Positions 27,280 to 37,523 of a DNA stretch of 64,000 nucleotides are shown piece after piece. Within the stretch, counting starts at the first letter, position 1; each line of letters opens with the position of its first letter. Under the pieces are notes generated by a model that saw only the letters and a list, made by a program, of their open reading frames with translations, was not told the DNA's origin and did not search any database. The position numbers and the translations under genes were made by a program. Location of the stretch: contig NZ_JAAHTB010000019.1 in NCBI RefSeq assembly GCF_010692745.1, positions 31,069 through 95,068 of the forward strand, written 5' to 3'. This DNA comes from Methylobacterium sp. BTF04 (GTDB lineage Bacteria; Pseudomonadota; Alphaproteobacteria; Rhizobiales; Beijerinckiaceae).

Positions 27280-28650
27280 CTACAGCAGCGTACCCTTCAG
27301 GATCAGCATCGCCACCGAGAAGTAGATCACCAATCCGGTGACATCGACGAGGGTCGCCACGAACGGGGCCGAGGCGGTGGCCGGATCGAAGCCGAGGCGC
27401 TGGAGCAGGAACGGCAGCATCGAGCCAGTGAGCGAGCCGAAGGTGACGATGCCGACCAGGGCGGCACCCACCGTCGCCGCCACCAGAGGCCAGTGCACCC
27501 CGTAATCGTACAATCCGGTCTTCTGCCAGACCACAATGCGGACGATGCCGATCACCCCGAGGATGCCGCCGAGTACGAGGCCGGTGGGCATCTCGCGAAG
27601 CGCCACGCGCCACCAGTCGCGCAGGCGGATTTCGCGCAATGCGAGCGCCCGGATGATCAGAGAGGTCGCCTGGCTGCCCGAATTGCCGCCCGAGCTCATG
27701 ATGAGCGGGATGAACAGCGTTAGTACGATGGCCTTCTCGAGCTCGCCCTCGAAGCCCTGCATGGCGGTGGCGGTCATCATCTCGCCGAGGAACAAGGCAC
27801 AGAGCCAACCGGCTCGCTTCCGGATCATCGTGAAGAAGCCGATATCCATGTAGGGCTCGGGCAAAGCCTCCATGCCGCCGAAGCGCTGCACGTCCTGCGT
27901 CTGCTTCTCGACCATGGCGTCGATCATGTCGTCGACGGTGACGATGCCGATGACGTGGCCGACCGCATCGATCACCGGCAGCGCCAGGAGGTCGTATTTC
28001 GAGATCAGGCGGGCGGCTTCCTCGCGGCTCGCGGTGGGCGAGACCGCGAGCGGGCGACGGCCCGGCGCCACGCTCAGCACGTTGTCGTCCGGGTTGCCGG
28101 AGATCAGGCGGCGTAGCGGAACCGCCTTCGTCAGGGCGCGGGTGCGCGGATCGAGCACGAAGATCGAGTAGATCGTCTCGCGGGTCTTCTCGACGTGGCG
28201 GACATGGTCGAGGGTCTGCTGAATCGTGAAGGTGCCCGGCACTGTGACGAATTCGGTGGTCATCAGCGAGCCGACGCTCTCCTCGCCGTAGACGCTCAAG
28301 CGATCGACGGCACCGCGTGTCTCGGCATCGAGCCGTGCGCGCAGATCGGAGCGGCCCGGTTCCTCGATCTCGCGAAAGATGTCGGTGATCCGGTCCGCCG
28401 ACATCCCCGACAGGTAGGAGGCGACGCGGTCGCGCGGCAGCATTTCGATGATGTCGGCGGCGCAGTCGAGCTCGGGCTGATCCAGCACCTCCACGGCGCG
28501 GTCGTGCGGCAGGCCGAGCAGGATGGCGGCGGCGACCTCGGGCGCCTCCTCGTTCAGGGCCTCGACGATATCGGGTGCACGTTCATCGGCGAGGCGCGCG
28601 GCCAGTGCGGACGGATTGACGTTGGCCGGAAACGGAGCGGTCTCGCTCAT
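27280..28650 (-). CDS. mgtE: Magnesium transporter MgtE
   Basis: A 456-residue inner-membrane magnesium channel. The N-terminal superhelical domain (about 20-130, ILLGLPHDRAVEVLDQ) is followed by two CBS domains (MTTEFVTVPGTFTIQQTLDH and LLALPVIDAVGHVIGIVTVDD) that sense magnesium, then five TM helices with the pore sequence FIPLIMSSGGNSGSQATSL. The ATG at 28650 has an AGGTG ribosome site seven bases upstream; a GTG at 28656 is in frame. No magnesium riboswitch is recognisable in the leader. Confidence 0.93.
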   Translation of the reverse strand: MSETAPFPANVNPSALAARLADERAPDIVEALNEEAPEVAAAILLGLPHDRAVEVLDQPELDCAADIIEMLPRDRVASYLSGMSADRITDIFREIEEPGRSDLRARLDAETRGAVDRLSVYGEESVGSLMTTEFVTVPGTFTIQQTLDHVRHVEKTRETIYSIFVLDPRTRALTKAVPLRRLISGNPDDNVLSVAPGRRPLAVSPTASREEAARLISKYDLLALPVIDAVGHVIGIVTVDDMIDAMVEKQTQDVQRFGGMEALPEPYMDIGFFTMIRKRAGWLCALFLGEMMTATAMQGFEGELEKAIVLTLFIPLIMSSGGNSGSQATSLIIRALALREIRLRDWWRVALREMPTGLVLGGILGVIGIVRIVVWQKTGLYDYGVHWPLVAATVGAALVGIVTFGSLTGSMLPFLLQRLGFDPATASAPFVATLVDVTGLVIYFSVAMLILKGTLL

Positions 28651-29158
28651 GGGCACACCTCACTCTGGGCAATGCGGCCGTGGGCGACCGATCGCGGCGA
28701 GGCCGCGCAAGCCCTGGTGAGCGTCAGGCGGTCGAAGCGAGGGCGGCCGCGCACGGCATGGAAGGTCGGTCGGGACTGTCGCTGGGCATCGGATTCGTTG
28801 GAGAGGGGGCCATGGGCGCATCGCGCGGAACACCGGCAGGCGGCGCGTGAGTGCGCTTCGGTCCGGAAGGCGTCAAGCGGGAAACCGAGTGCTCAACCAT
28901 TTTGTCGAGGATGCGTGCAGCCCCGCCGCTACCGAGCGCGCCGTCCCCAGGATGCAATCGAAGCCGGTGGCCGCGCAAAGTTGGGGATACGGCACCATAT
29001 CTCTGAAATTCCAGCGAATTCCTGCGAGGATCGCCGTGGAGAGACCGTTCTGGTGCCCACAATCGCGTTTCTTATGAGAAATATAAGTGTAGGGTCCGCT
29101 TGAATTGCGCCCAATGTAATGGCACATAGAGGGTGTTGAACACGCAAGGAGTTACGCC
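28651..29158. other. Intergenic region between mgtE and pqqA
   Basis: About 508 bases between divergent transcription units. It must contain promoters for mgtE and the pqqA pair. Just upstream of pqqA the base composition turns AT-rich (about 29040-29150), consistent with a promoter, but no clean -35/-10 pair can be assigned. Short frames here are not convincing genes. Confidence 0.4.
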
Positions 29159-29248
29159 ATGAAGTGGTCCGCCCCCATCGTCCAGGAAATCTGCGTCGGT
29201 ATGGAAGTCACCAGCTACGAGTCGGCTGAGATCGACACCTTCAACTGA
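29159..29248 (+). CDS. pqqA: PQQ precursor peptide PqqA, copy 1
   Basis: A 29-residue peptide that is the ribosomal substrate for pyrroloquinoline quinone. It starts MKWSAPIVQEICVGM and contains EVTSYESAEIDTFN, where Glu16 and Tyr20 are the residues cross-linked by PqqE and fused into the cofactor. An AAGGAG ribosome site lies seven bases before the ATG. The peptide is nearly identical to PqqA of Methylobacterium extorquens. No pqqB, C, D or E follows; a second identical gene begins 59 bases downstream. Confidence 0.95.
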   Translation: MKWSAPIVQEICVGMEVTSYESAEIDTFN

Positions 29249-29307
29249 GCGCACCGGCCCTTCAGGGCTTCAGGTTCGCATTATCCCAACCAACCAGGAG
29301 AGACGTC

Positions 29308-29397
29308 ATGAAGTGGTCTGCCCCCATCGTTCAAGAAATCTGCGTCGGCATGGAAGTCACCAGCTACGAGTCGGCTGAGATCGACACCTTCAACTAA
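29308..29397 (+). CDS. pqqA: PQQ precursor peptide PqqA, copy 2
   Basis: The encoded 29 residues are identical to copy 1, but the codons differ at several third positions (for example TCC/TCT, CAG/CAA, GGT/GGC, and stop TGA/TAA). That pattern argues for an established duplication kept by selection on the peptide, not a very recent copy. It has its own AGGAG ribosome site. The short hairpin GCCC-ttca-GGGC lies between the copies at 29257. A strong terminator at 29418 ends the unit. Confidence 0.95.
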   Translation: MKWSAPIVQEICVGMEVTSYESAEIDTFN

Positions 29398-29417
29398 GAA
29401 GGCCGTCTGGTCCGAGA

Positions 29418-29449
29418 GGGGCGTCATCCGAAGGGATGGCGCCCCTTTT
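29418..29449 (+). terminator. Rho-independent terminator after pqqA copy 2
   Basis: A 12-base stem GGGGCGTCATCC / GGATGGCGCCCC with one G-T wobble, loop GAAG, followed by TTTT. It closes the two-gene pqqA unit 20 bases after the second stop. Confidence 0.88.
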
Positions 29450-29521
29450 CGTTTGAGCGCTGGGTCCGGTCGGTGCCGGTCGCGCGCCGAGGACGAAATC
29501 GCATCACTGACATCCCAACAG

Positions 29522-29560
29522 CGAAAGGCCGGACGGCATGCTCTGCCGTCCGGCCTTTCG
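29522..29560 (-). terminator. Bidirectional hairpin terminator before the MarR gene end
   Basis: A perfect 17-base inverted repeat, CGAAAGGCCGGACGGCA and its complement, around loop TGCTC. It lies 22 bases beyond the MarR stop, and A/T ends flank the stem, so it can act on both strands and insulates the regulator gene from pqqA. Confidence 0.85.
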
Positions 29561-29581
29561 CTGTGCGGCGTGTGCCGGGAT

Positions 29582-30094
29582 CTACAGGCGATAGCGGATC
29601 TGATCGGTCCAGAAGCGCTCGAGGCGGTTAAGCGCCACGTTGAGCCGGCCGAAATCGTCGTCCGAGATGCCGCCGATCGGCTGGATGGTGCGGGCGTGCT
29701 TGTCGTAGAGGCTCTCGATGATGTCGTGGATCTGACGGCCCTTGTCGGTGAGGCTGATTCGCACCGAGCGGCGATCGGTCTTCGAGCGGGCGTGGTGGAG
29801 GTATCCGGCCTCGACGAGCTTCTTGACGTTGTAGGAGACGTTCGAGCCGAGATAGTAGCCCTTGGTGCGCAGCTCGCTCGCGGTCAGCTCCTTGTCGCCG
29901 ATGTTGTAGAGCAGCAGCGCCTGGACGCTGTTGACGTCCTCGCGCTCGCGGCGCTCGAACTCGTCCTTGATCACGTCGAGGAGGCGGCGGTGCAGGCGCT
30001 CCACGAGATGCAGTGCCTCGAGGTACGAGCCGTGTGCGGTGCCGGTATCGGCCGAAGTATTGGTCTCGATAACCTTAGCTGCCTGGGACTTCAT
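29582..30094 (-). CDS. MarR-family winged-helix regulator, LdtR-like
   Basis: A 170-residue regulator. The winged-helix core reads VNSVQALLLYNIGDKELTAS, ELRTKGYYLGSNVSYNVKKL (recognition helix) and HHARSKTDRRSVRISLTDKG (wing), about residues 55-125. It closely resembles LdtR of Rhizobiales and Liberibacter, which controls an L,D-transpeptidase and osmotic tolerance in those organisms. The neighbouring DUF6163 gene on the same strand is a common companion of this regulator. Confidence 0.85.
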   Translation of the reverse strand: MKSQAAKVIETNTSADTGTAHGSYLEALHLVERLHRRLLDVIKDEFERREREDVNSVQALLLYNIGDKELTASELRTKGYYLGSNVSYNVKKLVEAGYLHHARSKTDRRSVRISLTDKGRQIHDIIESLYDKHARTIQPIGGISDDDFGRLNVALNRLERFWTDQIRYRL

Positions 30095-30258
30095 CGCGCG
30101 CCTCGTCAGGTTTGTTCGTTTCGGAGCCGGTGTTCTTCGCCACCGCTTATGAAGCCAACCTACGAGTCACGGATGAAAGACGGTTTAAGCGATACGATGA
30201 ATTTGCGATTTACCTCTGTCGGTAAATACAAGATGAAGCGATTATCGTAAGGTCTCGT

Positions 30259-30732
30259 TCACCGAATTTCGCGGGCAGCCAGGAAGGACAGCACGAAGTA
30301 CAGCGCCACGATGCTTGCCTGTACACCGAGATAAGGCGCGGACATCGGCAGCAGATGCGGGGTGAGAACCGCAAGTGTCAGGGCGCTGGTGGCGGCCAGA
30401 AGCCAGACGACGCCGCCCCACGCACTGGTGAGCCACAGGCCCACCGCCGCCATGGCGTCGATCACCGCGAAGTAGACGATCACCGTCTGGCGGCCGATGG
30501 GCTCGACCTCGAACGGCCGGGCGCCGGGCATCACGTCGAGGATCGAGGCCCAGGTCGCCACCGCCTTGCCGAGCCACAGCAAGGCGGTGAGGCGCATGAA
30601 CCAGATCAGCACCACGTCCCAGCCGGTCTGCGTCGCCTGCGGCGAGCGCTCGATCCGGTCGCCGCCGGCCTCGTTCATGCGGCCGCGTGCGTCGCGCAGG
30701 CCGCCGACCTTGGTCAGTCCCCTCACGTGCAT
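30259..30732 (-). CDS. DUF6163-family membrane protein
   Basis: Up to 157 residues with about four hydrophobic helices: VLIWFMRLTALLWLGKAVATW, VIVYFAVIDAMAAVGLWLTS, VVWLLAATSALTLAVLTPHL and YLGVQASIVALYFVLSFLAA. The pattern matches DUF6163 proteins of Rhizobiales found beside LdtR-type regulators. The start is uncertain: the ATG at 30732 has a GGGAAGG site almost touching it, while the ATG at 30678 gives a more usual length of 139. Function unknown. Confidence 0.7.
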   Translation of the reverse strand: MHVRGLTKVGGLRDARGRMNEAGGDRIERSPQATQTGWDVVLIWFMRLTALLWLGKAVATWASILDVMPGARPFEVEPIGRQTVIVYFAVIDAMAAVGLWLTSAWGGVVWLLAATSALTLAVLTPHLLPMSAPYLGVQASIVALYFVLSFLAAREIR

Positions 30733-30742
30733 CCTTCCCTGT

Positions 30743-31804
30743 TCAGGTGAAACCGGGCTCGAAGCCGTCGAGCGGCGCGAAGGCCGCCTGGACCGCCGCC
30801 GGCGAGACGTCCTCCAGGCGCGGCGGCTGCCAGGCCGGAGCGCCGTCCTTGTCGATCAGCATGGCGCGTACGCCCTCGAAGAAGTCATGACCCTGCATCG
30901 CCCGGATCGCGAGGCGGAACTCGGTGAGAATCGCCTGCGGAAGGGTCAGGTCCGGCCCGCGCCGCATCTGCTCGTGGGCGATGGACAGACTGGTGGGTGA
31001 GCGGCTGCGCATCGAGGCCGCTGCATCTGCGGCGAAGGCGGAGCCGGCGGCAGCGGCCGCATCGAGGCGCGCCAGCACGTCGGCGACACTCTCGCCGGCA
31101 AAGGCCCGATCGATGACGGCGCGCTCCTCGACCAGCACGCCCGGCGCCGGCTCGGGCGCTGCGTGAGCGCCGAGGATCGTGTCGATCGCCCCTCCCCCGG
31201 CCAGAGCCGCGACGAGGGCGTCGAAATCGGTGGCCGCCGCGTAATGCGTCGCCAGTCCGACGGCGAGTGCATCGCCAGGCCCGATCCGCGCACCGGTGAG
31301 CGCGAGGTAAGTCCCGGTCCGGCCGGGAAGGCGCGGCAGCGCATAGGTCATGCCGACATCGGGAAACAGGCCGATCCCGACCTCGGGCATCGCCAGACCG
31401 TAGGAGGCGCAGGCGACCCGGTGGCTGCCGTGCACCGAGAGTCCGACGCCGCCGCCCATTACGATCCCCTCGATCAGGGAGACGTAGGGCTTCGCGTAGC
31501 GTCCGATCAGGGCGATGAGGCTGTATTCCGCGCGCCAGAAGTCGCGCACTTCGGCATCCTTGCCGGCGCGGTCGAGCATGTAGATCGTGCGGACATCGCC
31601 GCCAGCGCAGAATGCGCGCCCACTTGCGCCGCGCACCACCACCCGGGTGACGTCGTCGTCCTGCGCCCAGGCTTCGAGTTGCGTGTGCAGCACGGCGATC
31701 ATGACCGGCGTCAGGGCGTTGAGCGCGCGCGGCCGGTTCAGCGTCACGAGGCCCGCCGCCCCGCGCTGCTCGAACAGGATGTCCGCTTCGTCCGCCTCCG
31801 CCAT
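30743..31804 (-). CDS. Enoyl-CoA hydratase/isomerase family, 3-hydroxyisobutyryl-CoA hydrolase type
   Basis: A 353-residue crotonase-fold protein. GLVTLNRPRALNALTPVMI, the oxyanion-hole segment RAFCAGGDVRTIY, and EGIVMGGGVGLSVHGSHRVA are clear, and PEVGIGLFPDVGMTYALPRL with the long C-terminal extension fits 3-hydroxyisobutyryl-CoA hydrolases of valine breakdown. Ordinary enoyl-CoA hydratases are about 260 residues. The ATG at 31804 is used; a GTG directly precedes it. It stands divergent from hemB. The exact acyl-CoA substrate is inferred. Confidence 0.87.
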   Translation of the reverse strand: MAEADEADILFEQRGAAGLVTLNRPRALNALTPVMIAVLHTQLEAWAQDDDVTRVVVRGASGRAFCAGGDVRTIYMLDRAGKDAEVRDFWRAEYSLIALIGRYAKPYVSLIEGIVMGGGVGLSVHGSHRVACASYGLAMPEVGIGLFPDVGMTYALPRLPGRTGTYLALTGARIGPGDALAVGLATHYAAATDFDALVAALAGGGAIDTILGAHAAPEPAPGVLVEERAVIDRAFAGESVADVLARLDAAAAAGSAFAADAAASMRSRSPTSLSIAHEQMRRGPDLTLPQAILTEFRLAIRAMQGHDFFEGVRAMLIDKDGAPAWQPPRLEDVSPAAVQAAFAPLDGFEPGFT

Positions 31805-31954
31805 CACTCGACTCTCTCCCGGGAGCGCTGCTTAGACGAAGTTTCGGCGGCCCTCGTCAATCTCCGCCGCATCGGCCACCCTGCGGCGCAACTGCGGCTT
31901 CCTGTTGGTTTTGCGGATGTGTTACGCCGCTTGCCGTCCTCGAAGCCGGGGTGA

Positions 31955-33414
<1,460 letters not shown>

Positions 33415-33514
33415 CGGACCGTCGTCCGGCGTCACGTCCGGGCGATCTTGAGACTCGACGGCAGCACTCCCACCTCATGACAATCCCCAGCCGCCCCGCC
33501 CGAGGAGCGCCGTC

Positions 33515-34000
33515 ATGCTCGAAACGCCCCCAGGTTACGCAGACCGCCTCCAGAGCGGCTACGCCGCGCCGATGCCGCTCCCCATGGTACGGGCCAGCCT
33601 CGGTGCCCGCTTCGTCGCCTATCTCCTCGATATCCTGTTCATCTTCGGCTTCACCGCTGTGCTCACCCTGGCGATCACCCTGATCGGGATCGTGACCTTC
33701 GGGCTCGGCTGGACCTTGTTCGCGATCCTGCCGGCGAGCGGAATTCTCTACAGCGCCCTCACGGTGGGCGGCTCGGCCCAGAGCACCTGGGGCATGCGGA
33801 TGATGGGCCTGCGCGTCGTCACCCCCGGCAGCGGAACACGGGTCGATTTCATCACCGCAGGCGTGCACGCGTTGCTGTTCTACGTGGCAGTCACGACCTT
33901 CCTGCTCTGGGCGGTTGACATCCTGTTCGGCCTCCTGCGCTCGGATCGACGCCTTGGGCACGATCTTCTCCTGGGGCTCGCGATCGTGCGGGTCGGGTGA
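33515..34000 (+). CDS. RDD-family membrane protein
   Basis: A 161-residue protein with the RDD layout: ASLGARFVAYLLDILFIFGF with the Arg-Asp pair in TM1, two further hydrophobic segments (LALTITLIGIVTF-like and FYVAVTTFLLWAVDILFGLL), and the final RSDRRLGHDLLLGLAIVRV, where RR-GHDLL is the conserved C-terminal motif. RDD proteins are poorly characterised; some act as ion antiporters. It precedes bpt on the same strand. Confidence 0.85.
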   Translation: MLETPPGYADRLQSGYAAPMPLPMVRASLGARFVAYLLDILFIFGFTAVLTLAITLIGIVTFGLGWTLFAILPASGILYSALTVGGSAQSTWGMRMMGLRVVTPGSGTRVDFITAGVHALLFYVAVTTFLLWAVDILFGLLRSDRRLGHDLLLGLAIVRVG

Positions 34001-34111
34001 CGACAATATTGTCGCGTGACGCGAGGCGGGGGTGTTGAGCCGGCCTCGGTTGCGGATACACTCAAGACGTGGGGCGGGTTGCGCCTCACGCCGCCGCGAG
34101 CCACACCCCAC

Positions 34112-34858
34112 GTGACGAGCCATCCGCGCGACACCCCTCAATTCTATCTGACGGCCCCCTCCCCGTGCCCGTATCTGGCGGGGCAGGAAGAGCGGAAGGT
34201 GTTCACGCATCTCGTCGGGCGGCGCGCCCGCGACCTCAACGAGATCCTGACGCAAGGCGGATTTCGCCGCTCCCAGACCATCGCCTACCGGCCGGCCTGC
34301 GAGACCTGTCGCGCCTGCATCTCGGTGCGGGTGGTGGTCGCTGATTTCGTGCCCTCGGGTAGCCAGCGCCGTATCCTCCAGCGCAATGCCGACCTCGTCG
34401 GCAATCCCGAGCCGAACCGGCCGGCTTCGGAGCAATACGCGCTGTTCCGGCGCTACCTCGATGCCCGTCACGGCGATGGCGGCATGGTCGACATGACCGT
34501 GCTCGACTATGCGATGATGATCGAGGACAGCCATGTCGACACCCACCTGGTGGCGTATCGCCGGCGCGGACCCGACACCGCGATCAACGGCCGTGGCATC
34601 GGGCCGACGGTGGCCCTGTGCCTGACCGATGTGCTCTCCGACGGCTTGTCGATGGTCTATTCGTTCTACGAGCCGAACGAGGCGCACCGCTCGCTCGGCA
34701 CCTTCATGATCCTCGATCACATCCGCCGCGCCGTCGAGCTCGGCCTGCCCTATCTCTATCTCGGCTACTGGGTCCAGGGCTCGCGCAAGATGGATTACAA
34801 GGCGCGCTTCAAGCCGCAGGAGCGGTTGATGGGGCCGGGCTGGCAGCGGGTGGAGTAA
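34112..34858 (+). CDS. bpt: Aspartate/glutamate leucyltransferase
   Basis: A 248-residue aminoacyl-tRNA-protein transferase that adds leucine to N-terminal Asp or Glu, marking proteins for ClpS/ClpAP (N-end rule). Typical features are [20 protein letters not shown] with the first cysteine, [18 protein letters not shown] with the CxxC pair, and [20 protein letters not shown] near the end. I chose the GTG at 34112 ([10 protein letters not shown]) because it matches the usual N-terminus; the ATG at 34016 would add 32 improbable residues. A strong terminator follows. Confidence 0.9.
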   Translation: MTSHPRDTPQFYLTAPSPCPYLAGQEERKVFTHLVGRRARDLNEILTQGGFRRSQTIAYRPACETCRACISVRVVVADFVPSGSQRRILQRNADLVGNPEPNRPASEQYALFRRYLDARHGDGGMVDMTVLDYAMMIEDSHVDTHLVAYRRRGPDTAINGRGIGPTVALCLTDVLSDGLSMVYSFYEPNEAHRSLGTFMILDHIRRAVELGLPYLYLGYWVQGSRKMDYKARFKPQERLMGPGWQRVE

Positions 34859-34861
34859 CAA

Positions 34862-34889
34862 AAACGGCCGGTCCTTCGACCGGCCGTTT
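34862..34889. terminator. Bidirectional terminator between bpt and the TonB receptor
   Basis: A perfect 12-base inverted repeat AAACGGCCGGTC / GACCGGCCGTTT around loop CTTC, lying between two convergent genes, with A and T ends that serve both strands. Confidence 0.88.
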
Positions 34890-34918
34890 CTGGGTTTCGG
34901 ACTCGTCCGACGAGAGCG

Positions 34919-37060
34919 TCAGAACCGCGCGATGATCTGCGCCCGGATGGTGCGCGGCGCGCCCGGCGTGATGTTCTGGTTGTTGTCGGCGGTATAAATG
35001 TAGCGCCGATCGAACAGGTTCTCGATGTTGACCTGCGCCCGCACCGACTCGTTGAAGGTGTAGAACAGGCCCAGGTCGACGCGGGTGTAGCTCGGCAGGC
35101 GCACGGTATCGTCGGAGGTGGCGTAGGTGTGCGACTGCTGAATGACGCCGATTCCGATGCCGAATTCCTGGGTCACGTCGAACTTGTTCCACAGCGAGAA
35201 GCTGTTGAACGGCACGAGACCAACCGTGTTGCCCTTGACGATGGTCGCCGAGACGGCGCTGTCGATGCGGGCATCGGTGAAGGCGTAGCCGCCGGCCACC
35301 TGCCACCAATCGGTGACGTAGCCGTTGGCTCCGATCTCGAAACCCTGCGTGTTGGTCTTGCCCGACAGGATGAAGAAGCCGGCATTATTGGGGTCGGGTA
35401 GGCGCTGGTTGGTGCGATCGAGGTTGTACAGGGCACCGGTGAGCTGGATGCGCGGCGTGACGTCGTATTTCACGCCGACTTCGAGGTTCTGGAACTTCTC
35501 CGGCGCCGCGATCACCAGGCCCGGCGTGAAGGCACCGATCTGGTCGCCCGAGCTCGGCAGGTAGGACACGCTATAGCTGCCGTAGAAGGCGAGGTTCTGC
35601 AGCGGCTTGATGACGAGGCCGGCGCGCGGCGAGACGAGATCGTCGGTCTGCGCGGTGGTCACGTTGGTGGTGCGGCTCTGCGACGAGAAGTCGAAATGGT
35701 CGAAGCGCAGGCCTCCGACGACTTGGACGTAATCGTTGAGTTCGATCTGGTCCTGAAGGTAGACGGCGGCGAGCCCCAGATCGTAGCGGCTGTTCGCGTC
35801 GGTGGTGCCGTTGTTGCGGAACGTCGCCGGCACGCGGGTGAGCGGCGACATCGGGTTCACGACGACGCTGGTGGCGACGTTGTTGAAGAACGCCGTCTGC
35901 CGGAAGACGAGACCGTCCTGATAGCCGAGCTCGAAGCCGCCGAGCAGGGTGTGCTTCACAGAGCCGGTGAGGAACTTGTAGGTGAAGTCGTTCTGGCTGA
36001 AGTAATTGGTTCGGTCGGTCTCGTTGCGGTAGCCGGTGATCGAGAGCTGAGTGCCGGCATTGTTGACCGGAGCGCCCGGTAGGGTGTTGCTGTAATAGCG
36101 GTTGTAATCGGCAAAGCGCAGTTGGCTGTGCATCTGCACGCCGTTGTCGAAGGCGTGGTCGAGGATCGCGGTGGCGATGTTGGCGTCGACCTTGGTGACG
36201 TTGAGGTCGGGGTTGCCGAAGAACGTCCGGATGTTGTTCCGATAGTTGTAGGCACGGCCGAACTGCGAGGGGATGCCACGGTCGGGGAAACGATCGTCGT
36301 GGAAGTACTCGTAGGACAGCTTCAGGGTGGTCTGCGGATCGATGAGGAAGGTCATCGTCGGGTTGACGCCGTAGCGGCGCAGATCACCAAACTGCCGGTA
36401 GGTCTCGCTGTCTTCGAACACGCCGTTCAGGCGGAAGAAGACGTTCTCGTTGACGCGGTCGCCGACATCCACGGCGACGCGCTTCTGGTTGAACTGACCG
36501 AAGCCGGCCACGATTTCGCGCACGCGCAGACCGTCCGCCTCCTTGAGGACGCGATTGATCACGCCGCCGCCGCCGCCGCGACCGAAGATCAGTGAATCGG
36601 GACCCTTGAGCACCTCGATCCGCTCGATGTTGTAGAGGTCGCGGTAATACTGCACGTCGTCGCGCACGCCGTTGACGAAGAAGTCGGCGTTCGACTTCTG
36701 GCCGCGGATGACGACTTCGTCACGGTTGTTCTCGCCCTGAGCCGGGATCACGCCCGGCACATAGCGCAGCTGTTCCGTGAGGTTCTGGAAGTTCTGGTCG
36801 CGGATCTGCTGACGGCCGATGATGGTGATCGATTGCGGCGTGTCGATGAGTGGGGTGTCGGTCTTCGTCGCGCTGCGCGTGGCGCGCGTCAGGTAGCCGA
36901 CGGTGTTGCCGTTCAGCCCTTCGACGCTGAGCTGATCGAGGGTTACGGCATCGACCGCATTCAGCCGGGGAGGAACGATGCCTTGCGCCCGCGCCGCAGC
37001 CGTGAGGGCCGTGCTACAGACTAAGGCTGCAAGGATCCGTGACTTAGCATTAACAAACAT
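34919..37060 (-). CDS. TonB-dependent siderophore receptor
   Basis: A 713-residue outer-membrane beta-barrel receptor. A signal peptide (ending near TAAARAQ) is followed by the plug domain: TPQSITIIGRQQIRDQNFQN, NADFFVNGVRDDVQYYRDLY and RIEVLKGPDSLIFGRGGGGG, then the 22-strand barrel ending with VNIENLFDRRYIYTADNN and a terminal Phe. The plug is of the Fiu/FhuE-like ferric-siderophore class. No siderophore synthesis, TonB or ABC genes are adjacent. Iron-dependent control is likely but no regulator site could be assigned. Confidence 0.92.
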   Translation of the reverse strand: MFVNAKSRILAALVCSTALTAAARAQGIVPPRLNAVDAVTLDQLSVEGLNGNTVGYLTRATRSATKTDTPLIDTPQSITIIGRQQIRDQNFQNLTEQLRYVPGVIPAQGENNRDEVVIRGQKSNADFFVNGVRDDVQYYRDLYNIERIEVLKGPDSLIFGRGGGGGVINRVLKEADGLRVREIVAGFGQFNQKRVAVDVGDRVNENVFFRLNGVFEDSETYRQFGDLRRYGVNPTMTFLIDPQTTLKLSYEYFHDDRFPDRGIPSQFGRAYNYRNNIRTFFGNPDLNVTKVDANIATAILDHAFDNGVQMHSQLRFADYNRYYSNTLPGAPVNNAGTQLSITGYRNETDRTNYFSQNDFTYKFLTGSVKHTLLGGFELGYQDGLVFRQTAFFNNVATSVVVNPMSPLTRVPATFRNNGTTDANSRYDLGLAAVYLQDQIELNDYVQVVGGLRFDHFDFSSQSRTTNVTTAQTDDLVSPRAGLVIKPLQNLAFYGSYSVSYLPSSGDQIGAFTPGLVIAAPEKFQNLEVGVKYDVTPRIQLTGALYNLDRTNQRLPDPNNAGFFILSGKTNTQGFEIGANGYVTDWWQVAGGYAFTDARIDSAVSATIVKGNTVGLVPFNSFSLWNKFDVTQEFGIGIGVIQQSHTYATSDDTVRLPSYTRVDLGLFYTFNESVRAQVNIENLFDRRYIYTADNNQNITPGAPRTIRAQIIARF

Positions 37061-37523
37061 CGTCGGTGGCCGCCCGCTATTCGCTCGTATTTCTATGGTC
37101 TTGCACCTCTACTTTTTCAGTCTGAGGCGATCTGATCGCTCTAACGGGATGCGTGGTGCGGACAAGCAGGCGGGCGGCCCAATTCCCGCGTTTCTTTTAA
37201 ATTGCTTCTAAGAACGATTGGAAGTTTGCGTTCAAGGCGCTTGATACGTTTAGAAATTTTGTTTCGAAACGTAAGCTTGGACCTATTCTAGATTGTGTTG
37301 CTCTTGGCTCCCGTGTTGCTTTTATGGGACGGTCCGACGCGGGAGAGACCGCTCAGAGGGGCGCCGCCACCGCGACGCGGATCAGCCCCGGTGCGCCGCG
37401 TGCGAGATAGGGGCGCCAGGATCCGTCTGCGCCTGGGCTGCCCAGAATCAGCACTGCGTTGAGCGGTCCGCATGCGCGTGCTAGGCGCGGCGCATATCCC
37501 CTGCGTGAGACTTGAGGCGTCCG
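37061..37523. other. Intergenic region between the TonB receptor and purB
   Basis: About 460 bases. The part nearest the receptor (37190-37320) is distinctly AT-rich for this genome and probably holds its promoter. The part nearest purB is GC-rich with only short frames. I cannot identify a Fur, Irr or RirA site with confidence. Confidence 0.4.

Noticed and set aside
28651..29158. Magnesium riboswitch in the mgtE leader
   Set aside because: I could not find the conserved M-box or ykoK-type core by eye; support is insufficient.
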